A stretch of 64,000 nt of DNA from Hemerocallis citrina (Eukaryota > Streptophyta > Magnoliopsida > Asparagales > Asphodelaceae): the NCBI GenBank assembly GCA_017893485.1, contig CM030368.1:178618504-178682503 (forward strand). Reading direction: 5' to 3'. Each line of letters begins with the position of its first letter. Position 1 is the stretch's first letter. The notes under the pieces are model-generated. The model saw only the letters and a program-made list of their open reading frames with translations. It made no database searches and was not told where the DNA came from. This document shows, piece by piece, positions 1 to 11,100 of the stretch. The translations under genes were made by a program, and so were the position numbers.

Positions 1-1015
1 GTGGCGGAAGGCTGCCGAGGCAACGCCGGGGTCGAGGGATAAGACTGACCTCGCCTCGGCGGTGAACCGTCGGAAAAACACTCGGAGTGGCTCCCCCTCC
101 TTTTGTCGGAGTCCAAGTAGGGACGTGCTCGTTCTTTTGGCCTTTCAGCTGGTTACGAAGTGGGCGAGGAAGCTGCCCTCTAGCTGGTCGAAAGAATAGA
201 TGGAGCCGGGGGTGAGCTTGGAGAACCATTTCTGAGCCGGACCTCGGAGTGTTGCGGGGAAGGCTCGCCACAGGAGGGGATCCGATGCGCTGTGAATCAT
301 CATGAGGGTTTTGAAGCCCTCCATGTGATCAGCAGGATCGCCCTCGCCGTCATATGTCTCGAACTGAGGCGGACGGAAATTGCGGGGTATCTCCGCCTGC
401 AGGATGAGGGCGGAGAAAGGAGGGCGAACCGGCCTGTACCCCTGGGCTGCACCTTGAAAAATGAAATGGACAAATTCCTTTTCTTCTTGGGTCGCCGTTA
501 CCAACGTGGTCGAGGCGCTCCTCCATTTCTTGGAGGTGCTTCAAAATGTCGCCATCAAACTCTGGGGGGATTGTCACGGGGCGAGACACGCTAGCCTCGG
601 CCTCCGACCGTGTGTGGGAACGGCGGGCGTTCTCATTGAGGGGGACCCCTCGGATGGCACCCAAGATTTCCCTTCGGAAGTCCTGGAACTCCTGGTGGGT
701 AACCGAGGCTCCTTCAGCCTGGTTTGGTTGGGCAGACTGTTGTCGACCGACCCGGCTGAGCACGGGCTCCCCCCCTTGGGACGGGGGCCTGGGATGGTTC
801 GGAGCCGAGTTGGAAGCGGCTCCTCCCCTGCCACGGCTGGCCTGTCAGTTCGAGATTACCCCCCGCAGGTCGTTCTGGACCGTACGGGAGGCGTTTGGCT
901 GGGGCCCGTGACTGACCCCTTTGTTGTTTGGTCCCTGAGCATCGGCGACGATGCCTTGTGGAGGCACGTCCTGTCGGCGTGCGGAGGTAACAGCTTTTGC
1001 GGTCTTGGGCGCCAT
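1..1015 (-). pseudogene. gag (capsid) of the left-edge Tat element, frameshifted and truncated
   Basis: A likely start is the ATG at 1015, giving MAPKTAKAVTSARR, the same start as the sister copy at 57324. The reading is split over several frames. One block carries THQEFQDFRREILG and MEERLDHVGNGDP. The next carries the capsid motifs FETYDGEGDPADHMEGF, LMMIHSASDPLL and FSKLTPGSIYSFDQL. A stop codon follows LAHFVTS near 145. The protein would have formed the particle capsid. The copy is broken but recognisable and is cut by the window edge. Confidence 0.85.
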
Positions 1016-1117
1016 GTGAGCTCGGGTCGACAGGGGTGCCGACGGGGGCGGAGCTCGGATCGGCGTCTACGAGGGTACCGTTGGAAGCGAGGCTCGGGTT
1101 GGCGTCTACGATAGATA

Positions 1118-1137
1118 GTTTCCCACAGACGGCGCCA
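1118..1137 (-). other. Primer-binding site of the left-edge Tat element
   Basis: On the minus strand the site reads TGGCGCCGTCTGTGGGAAAC. The same motif with small changes follows the LTRs at 18034, 50734 and 57198. Known Tat/Ogre elements use a tRNA other than initiator methionine tRNA. The tRNA identity is not proven here. Confidence 0.8.
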
Positions 1138-1140
1138 TCC

Positions 1141-1693
1141 TGATGCGGTTTGTTTTTGGTAAACGTGTGGATGCACCAGGCGTGAGTTCTTACTCGATTT
1201 GTATTGAAGGAGGAGACTCCTATGTAGACGACCCTCGTCTGGACGAACGGTACTGGGGTAGGCGGTATTGAGGTGGAGGCTGATGCTCGGCTCGGATCTT
1301 TGGGGCTCGGATCCGAGGGTGTCGTGTACCTGCAGACGGTCTCGGAACACCGGGGTTGGTCCCGGTGGCAGACCCTCCGACGATTTAGTCAGTCACTAAG
1401 GGAGAGTAACAGTAACTAGGGTTTGAGTGCAGAAGTTTTGATTACCTGGAGAAGGAGTAGGGGTCTGGTATTTATAGAAGATGCCAACCGGGTTTGGGCC
1501 TGTTTGGCGCTGGGTCTGGACCCGGTTGCCCGTGAGACTGAAGCGGTGGAAACCAGGACGGTATAGGGCTAAGTGGCAGCGGCCCGAGCGGTTTTCCGAA
1601 GCTGACGTGACGGATCTGGAGGATCAGAAGGTACGCGTATCCTGAGGGTATCCCGTGGCCTAGGATGGGCCACGTCATTTCTAACCCATATCA
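1141..1693 (-). repeat. 5' LTR of the left-edge Tat element
   Basis: The 553-bp LTR starts TGAT and ends ATCA on the minus strand and aligns with the 609-bp LTR at 56590-57198. It ends three bases before the primer-binding site. Its outer edge lies about 500 bp downstream of the acid phosphatase stop codon. Confidence 0.85.
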
Positions 1694-2187
1694 ATCTCTA
1701 ACTTCAGAGCTTTCTAATCTTAGATGTCAGTATTCGTCCGTTGTTAAAATTGCTAGATTGGAACACTTTCAGACGCGCTAATCATTTGAGAAAATAAATT
1801 TTAGTTGGTGTAGATATGCATATCATTTATCAAGATTAACTATAGTCGTAAATTATTAATAACCAGAAATTTTGTTTGTGCTGCACATGCAGGTGGGCAA
1901 TATTTGGATGAGCTCGGTTCCAGAAGAATTAAGTGAATATATTTTCCCACTGATTTAAATTTTAAACGCTACATGGATGAAAGGCAAGTTAGGGAGATGC
2001 GCATTAACTTAACAACAACATCGCAAATACGCAAACACAAAGAATCATTCTATTCCCAAGTGTGGAGTTATACACTGCCAAGAAATATCTCATAAGCTGT
2101 CTCTTTTGCAGTTATTGGTATTTGTTTCCAGAAGCCTTGGAAATAATCACTAGTAATCACATATGTATGCATATACAATTATACATA
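1694..2187. other. Intergenic, 3' flank of the acid phosphatase gene
   Basis: AT-rich DNA between the retrotransposon LTR and the acid phosphatase stop codon. It should hold the 3' UTR and poly(A) site of the minus-strand gene. I see no other gene in it. Confidence 0.5.
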
Positions 2188-2365
2188 TCAGGAAATGTAG
2201 TACAAAGGGTTTGGGATTTTGAAGGACCGAGTTGCCATAGGGGAGCCAATCAGGTCACTCCACTGATCCCCACAGCTCCCATGAATCCTATATCCTTGAG
2301 CTACCAACTCAGCTCGCTTCCCGGATTTATACACCACTGCTGATGTGCCCTGATCAGATGGTCCT
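2188..2365 (-). CDS. Acid phosphatase exon 3
   Basis: The exon follows the acceptor TAACAG and completes the arginine codon split by intron 2. It reads GPSDQGTSAVVYKSGKRAEL, then GYRIHGSCGDQWSDL and RSFKIPNPLYYIS before the stop. These are the motif III lysine, motif IV aspartates and the conserved C-terminal PNPxYYI of the family. Confidence 0.93.
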
Positions 2366-5055
2366 CTGTTACACAGCAATTTCATATAAATTAGCGAAAA
2401 GACAGAAAAATCCATAAAATATTGAAATTGTAGGAACAAGTGTAGGTAATGTTTAGAGATATCTGTATTGTATGAGAACAGTTAAGGATGCATAAACAAA
2501 GGAAGAACAGAGACAAGATGGTGATTACCAAGATTTTTTTTTTTCTTGAAAATAAAAGGTCTGCTAAAAAATATAGCAACGCTTGATAAGACATTAGCAC
2601 TACTCATAGATATGCCTCAATCAACAAGCAGATACTCGACTAGGAAACAGGAATATTGGAAGTGCAATGGCTTTTTGTGTGAGTGGTGATAGGTCAAGGC
2701 ATTTTGCCATCAATAAGAATTTTCTCAATAATAGATGTGGTGATAAGTCAAGGACATTCATGGGATGTTTTCACGATGGATCACAAAGCCTAGTGCTAAT
2801 TTGAAGACCTCATTATATGCATAAATCTTGCATAAAATAGTCTAAGAATGTGCAATCACAGAAACACCATATTCATGCCCAGGCTTTGGCCCATGAAAAG
2901 GAAGCTCAACCCTTACTATAATTTTTGAAGTTTTGGTCTAGTGGCAAGGCCATTTCACAAAGAAAATGATCATATAACACTATTTTTAAATGTTTGAAAT
3001 GCACTTTATGAGCATATCTTCGCAAGTAGGCTTATAAAACCTAGAAGTTCCAGTAAGTGTCTTTTTGCTTCAAATATTTTATTAAAGTCTTCCATTATAG
3101 TTTATTCCCCCATCGCACTCCTACTGTAGGCAATTAATCTCCATCATATATGTCCAGAGTCCAGACCATGTAAAAGATTCTCCCTTATCGAACTTAACTT
3201 CTCTTCTTTATCTATATTCCTCAACTGTTCTGGATTCTACTATGGTTTCACATTAAGATATTTTATTAGGTGGTTTAGATTTCTGGTAAAATTTAATGAT
3301 AATAGAGTATCTTCTAAATGATGAGTTCTAATATCTGCACAAGGGAAATGATCATTTGACTCAAGCCAACATTTCATTAAAAGTTTGACGGTCTTATTCA
3401 GAGCTAGCAATAATAACTAATCTTTAGATTCAAATAGAATTCTTCTTACCGTCTCGAGCAAAAACAGGGAACGGACTTTACGCCTTACTATGTTATGATC
3501 GATCTGATTAGAATCGTGCAGTTTTACCACAATATAGTAATTCAAAATGAATGTAATGTTTGATAAACTTTTAGAAAGCTAGACGAAAGTTTCAGTACCT
3601 CAAAAAAAGCCTGTCCCAGGAACTGTAGCCAGCAAGCAACAGATTCTCTTCAGTGACAGAGCGCTGATTCTCATCACGGCCTGTAAGAAGTACCGCCTGT
3701 AATCCAAGGCCTAGAAGCTCATTGTACAGCTTCAAACTTGCTGGTAAAGCCGGTGCCTTGGCCAAATCCACCCACGCATTGAATGAAGTCTCATTGAAAG
3801 CCTCTGAGCTACAGAAATATCAAATGTTAGATGAATGAAAAAGAATTTTACCTTTTCCATTTCTCGTGTAATGAGTTTTTTTCACTGTTGGCAGAATACT
3901 ACAACATATATAACAATGTATATATATTTTTGGTCAAAGATAAAATTCAATAAATGAGTAAACAGTTTCTTGTGCAATTATTTTAATTTTTTATATCTTT
4001 AAGACCTCCATTTAAAGATTAGTTTTAGTACGAATAACCTGCTAAGTGCATGTTTTATTCTTGTAATTAAAAGTCAATTGACTTCGGAAGAACACCCACG
4101 AATTCTCATTCAAAGGTATCCATCACTTCTACTTAGAGCTGGTATCAAGTCCTATTGGGTCGGGTCCTCCACTACCCGGACCCGGTACCTCACGGGTCCA
4201 AAAATTGGACCCGGACCCGGACTTGCAAGAACCGGGTCCGGGTGCGGGTCCGGATTAAAAAAAATTACCCGTTGGATCCGGTAATAGAGAATAAATATTT
4301 GCACTCAAGTATTTTTGCACCCGATACCCTACGATTCTAACAATTTTTGCACTTAAGTACATGAATTAATATTATATTTACACATCCATCTTCAACAATT
4401 ACTTTTATATGTATATTCCTACAACCCTATTATTCAAATTCTATATGTTTGGGGGTATTTTATAACGGGTCCGGGTCCGGGTCGATTCTATTTTGAGAGG
4501 ACCCGGACCCGAAAGTGCATCGGGTCTTAGTTTAGGACCCGGACCCAGAACCGTATAGATCGGGTCGGTTCCGGTCCAATGACGGGTCCGGGTCGGGTCC
4601 AGGTATCGGGTAAATGTGACAGTGCTACTTCTACTCTAATGTTAAATATGCCTGAATTTAACTTTAGAATCACATTAGAAGAAATAGGACAAAATATGCA
4701 ACCAAACTTTATATGAGTGATACTGTCATCTCCATACAATTAAAAGAATACTGAACAATTACATTTATGGAAATTTAAAATGAAGAAGCAACCACATTAC
4801 CAACATATATATATATATATATATGTGTGTTATGGTAATTTGAAGTTCATTTGCCCATCCATCATGCTGTTAGAATTTTCAGCCATACAATTTTGTGATG
4901 AGGTAAATCATGGGCAAATGAATTTCCAATTAATAGATTTTTTTATTGTTATGCTATCTAAGGTATATAGAACAATATGGGCGGTTCGGATTTGTCATAG
5001 GTGCTCGATTTCGTGAGTGTTCACGGAGTGCTCACGAAAGTAGTGTAACCGAAGA

Positions 5056-5139
<84 letters not shown>

Positions 5140-8100
5140 AGTGTTCTGTTGTGCACTAGGTTTCCGTGTGCACTCGGCCTTCCCACCTTCATATCGACGA
5201 TCTGAACCGTTCACATTGATCTACACATCTAAATTAGTCTAAATATGTAAAATCAAATCATTTGGAATTCATTTGCCCATCCATCATGTGATTATAAAAA
5301 ACAACGATTTTTAGCCATACAATTTTGTAACACTTCGATGGATGAGCAAATAACTTTAAATGATTTGATTTTACATATTTAAACTAATTTAGATGTGTAG
5401 ATCAATGTAAACGGTTCGGATCTTCAATACGAAGGCGGGAAGGCCGAGTGCACACGGAGGCCTAGTGCACAACGAAATATTTCTCTATATATATATAATA
5501 AAACACAAGGCAATTTGAAAAAAAACTATCAAGTGACTCCCATTCAATTGAAACAAAATCAACGGCTCAGATTCACCCTCCCAAAACTTACTTTTCCCCA
5601 AAAAAAAATTTCCCCCAAAACCAATTTGGAAAAATACCCATATTTAATGTAGGATAAAATCTTGTCCTCACGTTATCTTCACTATTCACACTATCACTCA
5701 TCGCAAAAAAAAAAAAAAAAAAAGAGGAGAGGGAAACCAGAAGAAGAGAAACAACCTAATGTAACTCAATCCAAATCCTATGAAGGTTATTAGAGATATC
5801 ATATGGGTAATGTATGTGTTGTAATAGGAGTACTATATATATGTAATAAGTGTGTATTGTAGAGAGTAAGAGGGATAAACCAATTATCATGGTCTCAGAG
5901 CTGGCACCAGCCTCTGCTGCTGCTTCTCCTTCAACTTAGCTGCTGCTGCTTCTCTTTCAAGCTCTCCCTCCATGTCAGATCCAAACTCAAACCCGACCCT
6001 CAACTAGACCATCCACTAATGTCAGATCATGAGCTCTGAGTCTCCCCCAAGCTCAACCAATCTCCATGACCCATCTTCCAATTCTCCAACCAATTTCCAA
6101 TAGCTCAAACTAACCTAATCCCACAACAAACTTCCACCATCACATTCCTACTAGATAAAGATCAAGCATTTTCCAAACCCAACCTAATCCCACAACAAAC
6201 TAGATACTATCAGATACATGCCAGAAACTCAATATACAAAACTCGACAAAACTCAAAAGTAACGAAGACCCTGTGATTCTTCTTGTTCTTCTTGTTCTCC
6301 TACTGTCGGCCCTCTCCACCATCACCCCCGACAACACTCGTCATCTCCTTGAACGGAAATATCCAAGTTTTGATTGAATTTGAATTTAACCTATATTGGA
6401 GTGGAACACAAGGTATTTGATGAATTGCCGCAGAGAAATCTAAACTCATATCGCACCCATTTGAGGCTTGTGAGCAATTAATAAAGGAAATTGTCCTACC
6501 ATGCACTCTCAAGGAAATCAACCACGCCACATTGCACATGTAGCCTCTAATTCAATCACTGTCTAGATGACTGAGAATGAGCTGCAGCAGTTCCGACAAT
6601 ATCAAAGAAATGAGCAATATCACGCTTTCCAACAGCTGTCTTCTTCGTCCGTCACATTAGCAAGACCAGGTATCACATGTTTACCAAATTCACCTCCAAC
6701 ATCATGGATAATAGATTCAGGTGCATCTGATAATATGACTGGAAATTCAAATATATTGTCCTCTGTTAGTAGATCATTTCATCCACCTGTTAGACTTGCT
6801 GATGGTTCTACTTCTCCCGTTGGGGGGGTCAGACATGTAAACCTTACTTCCAATTTACCACTTAGCCCTATTCTTCATATGCCAAAATTTCCCTTTAACC
6901 TAATGTCTGTTAGTAAAATTACCAAAACACTGAATTGTTATGTTACCTTTTTTCCTATAAACTGCGCATTTCAAGAATTTGGGACTGGGAAAATTATTTC
7001 CACTGGGCGTGTGTCAGAGGGTCTTTATAAGCTTGACATTTTTCCTACCTCATTTGCATGCTTGAGTGCGTCTTTGGATTTGCATTGTTAGTTGGGTCAT
7101 CCGTCGTTACAGAATCTAAAGAAGTTGAGACCTGAATTATTTCTCTTAAGAAGTTATCTTATGAGTCATGCCAATTAGGTAAACACTTGCGTACGTCTTA
7201 CCCTCCTCGAGTCAGTAAACGGTCGAGTCGACCTTTTAGTTTAGTTCATTCTGATGTGTGAGGACCTGCCCTGTTAAGTCTCAGTTCGGCAACTTTAGAA
7301 ATTTTATTACCTTTGTTAATGACTATTCTCATGTCACATGGTTATATTTAATGAAATCTCGGTTTGAAGTTTTGTCTATTTTTAAATCGTTTTGCGCCGA
7401 GGTGAGAACCCAGTTTGATGTTTCTGTTCAAATTTTGCGAAGTGATAATGCCAAAGAGTATTTTTATTCTGAGTTCACTAGTTTTATGTCTTCTTGTGGT
7501 ATTCTTCATGAGTCTTCTTGCCCTTATACCCTTCAACAAAATGGGGTTGCCGAGCATAACAATCGTCACCTGTTAGAGGTTGCAAGGACAATGCTTATTC
7601 ATAGACAAGTTTCTCAGTGTTTCTGGGCAGATGCAGTTCTTACTGCATGTTACTTAATTAACCGCATGCCCTCATCTGTGTTAGATGGTCAAACACCCTT
7701 TTCCGTTTTATTTCCAAATGTTGACCAATTCCTCCTTCCTCCCAAAATCTTTGGATGCATTAGTTTTGTCCATGACCAACGACTTGATCGCTCCAAATTA
7801 GCTCCCCGTTCTATCCGATGTATTTTTCTAGGGTATTGTCGCTCCCAAAAAGGTTATAAATGTTATAGTCCTAAGCTGCGTCGTCATGTTATCTGTGCTG
7901 ATGTTACATTTCATGAGTCCCAACCTTTTTTATCCAACACTTCCTCTGGTTTAACCCTGGTTCTCTCCGATGCAACTGAATCTGAATTTCTAACCTACCC
8001 TAGACTTGTGGTATCTACTTCTACTGATTCTGTAACACAGTGCTCCCCAGCAATATCCGAACGGCATACAATCACTCTAGTGTATAAACGGCGTTTGTAC

Positions 8101-11100
8101 ACCACTCCCTCAGATCATGCCATTGTGCCTATTGTCCCATCGCCTCAAGTTGATGAGACACGACTGTCTGAGCCTGCTGCTATACCCCCGGTTTCCTCCA
8201 CTGTGCCCACACTATCTTCTAGCGAGCATTCTGATCTTGATCTTTCAATCGCCATACGCAAAAGATTCCTACAATGTGATCTTGATCTTCCTATCGCCAG
8301 TTCGGCGATAGCTGTGGCATTTGTCATGTCACATTGTAGGAATCTTTTAAGATTATACCCATTTCAGCATCCATGGTAATGAAGCTCAAGCACCCACTTT
8401 CATGAACTAGGAAAATCCACTACAAAATTATATTGTATATACACTGAAAACAATTGTTTATCGCCCTTTACCTTGCTCAAACTATTGATCATGTTCTTCT
8501 CTCGTGCGCTCTCTCGGGTATTCATATTATCCCATTCATCATTGATGTCGCCAACATCATAGTAGCTTCTACGGTTTCAGATTTTAATTGCTTGCTACAT
8601 AACAATTTCGTTTCTTGATTAACTTCAGTGTCAGCAAACATTGAATCTTCCGGCAAGTATTTATTGGAATAGAGTTGGTCAGAAACTTATAGCGAACTTG
8701 AAAGTACAATATGGTCTCAATCAATATTAAAACCAGACTTAAATCTTCAGTGGTCAACAAATATGTAACAGTAGATTAAATTGACTTTTTTGAATATCCC
8801 TTCATTCGATACTCATCTACTTCTGTTTCCACTTCAACTAAACGAGCCCGCGCATTTTCGAGCTACTCAATGGCTCCCCTACGTAATTCTTCTAAATTTT
8901 GAATAGTACTCAAAATTCTCTATTTTCGATTATCTAATAAATCATTTAATGAAAGTAGATTATCTTACAATTCATTTGATAATTTTCATGATCTCTTCCC
9001 GAACCAAACATGAATCTTTCAATTCATTTGGCTCTCACACTCAATTTTGGTCAAAACGTAAAAAAATTTCTATATTAAAGCTGAAAGGTAGAGTAGATGT
9101 TAATGTGACTTCTAATAACGAATTAATATTGGACTAAATAAGTTTTGAGATGAAGCCTATCCTTATGATTCTTATTGATGATATTCTAACTGTAGCTTAT
9201 TTACCAATCTCTACTTTCTAACAGAAAATAAATCATCTGAATTTCCAATATTAGTCAAGTGTTGCCATACATTTACAGGGAAGATGATGCCAATACTAAT
9301 TAGCATTTTTCCTAAAAGGTTCAGGTCTTTCTTAAACCTCAATTATTGCTGAAATTGCATTTTGTTTGATTTGGATGCAGCTCAAACTCTTAGAAATCCT
9401 AGAAGACCCTCACAAAGATGAAGATAGTCGATATACCCAAAATCAGTTTGATTAAGACCAATCATCTGGTCTGAGGTCATCGGGGTCGCCATAGTCCAGA
9501 CCCTAACACTAGTTGACTAGTGGCCTTCCTGCAAATTCAGAAATTAAGATATGGATTCAATTTGTATTATAAGAATAATGGGAGCCCAAAAGAAAAACTA
9601 ATTGGTGATCTTGTCCGCCAATAGTATTTGAGAAACCTATGAAAAGAAAAGAAAAAACCCTCTTTATATTCCTAGTGTTCTAAAATACATCTCTCAAGCC
9701 TCTTGAAACTATAGATCACTATTTACCTTTGTGATCATCTTCAACAAGGTACCGATCTAAAGTATGCTCCTAGTCACTGATTAAAGAAATGACTATCAAA
9801 AACGAATTAATTTATTTTTAATTTCAGAGTACCTCCTTCTCTGAGAAAGAAGAACATGAATAAAAGAAATGGAATGAAAAAATAATAAAATGAATTAAAA
9901 TGAATAAATAAGAATAAAAAAGATCTTGATTTATTATTTCGTTTTCCCATTCATAATTCCTACCACTTAAGATGTTGCACACTTGAAAAACAAGAGTTCT
10001 TCGAAAGGGATATAATAAAATTCTATAGTAGAGTCATTAAAAAGTATATACTCCTACACCACCAATGGGAAGAGTGTAACACATACTACTAGTGGCCTCC
10101 CCCTCTCTTGCAACTCTTTTATTACTAGATGATATCCTAGAGTTATGTTATATCTTTCCCACTCTTTTGTTCCTAGATTGATATCCTAGAGTTATGTGCA
10201 TGATATTGGTAAAATTCGAGCCACACGATCCCAGTGAGCATCTTAAAGCTACTCAGAGGCGAAACAATAATTTCACAGCATACAATCCTACAAGAAGAAC
10301 ATGGGCCACCTCTAGGCCCATTAACTCAACCTGGTCCACAATTATGGCTAACTTACAGCTCAAGTACGAGGGATTTCCAGCTGGTTAGGGCTGTTAGTCA
10401 AATCTCCTATCTAAAACATGATTATTAACCGATTCTATCTCTTCACCATGAGAATCTTCAATGAAATCCTAAAAGATGTCTTTTCAGGCTTATCTTCTAC
10501 AACTAACTCCAAGACTATAAATACCCTCCCTCCTTCATTCAGTCAAAGATTCAGTCAAAGGTAATCAATATTTTTCCACCAAATACCCTAATCTCATTTC
10601 TGAGTTACTGACTTCAGCGTCGAAGGACTTTCGCCAGGGACAACCCCGGTCTTCAGACTTTGTACAGGTTCTCCGGACATATTAGCCGTCCAGATCCAAG
10701 GCCAGACATTCTTAACCATTCAGATCCAGATTTAGGAGCCTTCAGCCATTAAGAGTCAGAGCTTCATCGACGGTCTAGATCGCAATCGTCCTCCTTAAAA
10801 AGAACTCATCAATTGATTGCTCCCACACCGGAAAAAGAAGCAAAAGTGCAATTTCCTAATATCTTTCCCACACATTCAAGGAATGATAAATGAATAGTAT
10901 AATTCTTTTCATAGACTACTTTCTCTCAATACTCTAAAAGTACACCAATTACAGTACAAATAGCACTACACTGATTGATCAAATCCAAAATATTTATTGG
11001 AACTGGGAGAGCATTAAAAACAGGTGTGATGCATGTGCAAATAAATCTACCTACTCCAATAGTCCAACAGAAGCTAAATCAATATTTATGACGACAACAT

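Larger units (their letters stand above)
1..1693 (-). mobile_element. Tat-lineage Ty3/gypsy retrotransposon, 5' portion (left-edge copy)
   Basis: Read on the minus strand this is a 5' LTR, a primer-binding site, a leader and a gag gene that runs off the left edge of the window. The LTR, leader and gag closely match the plus-strand element that starts at 56590, so the two are members of one family in opposite orientation. The outer end is TGATATGGGTTAG at 1693 downward. The TSD cannot be checked because the other end lies outside. Tat assignment rests on the capsid sequence and on the pol domains of the sister copy. Confidence 0.9.
5788..8260 (+). mobile_element. Ty1/copia retrotransposon, decayed and 3'-truncated
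   Basis: Parts in order are the end of a 5' LTR (about 5788-5889), a primer-binding site close to the initiator-methionine tRNA pattern (TGGTCTCAGAGC at 5890-5901), a mostly missing gag, a protease block and an integrase. The PR before INT order is that of copia. Reverse transcriptase, RNase H and the 3' LTR are absent. It lies in sense opposite to the host gene. Confidence 0.85.

Noticed and set aside
461..1114. 217-residue plus-strand ORF
   Set aside because: It is antisense to the Tat gag, whose minus-strand motifs are clear; GC-rich DNA keeps shadow frames open.
4946..5214. ORFs on both strands rich in SLSL or RERE
   Set aside because: They are translations of the CT microsatellite.
10194..10428. 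Two plus-strand ORFs
   Set aside because: They fall inside the Tat solo LTR.
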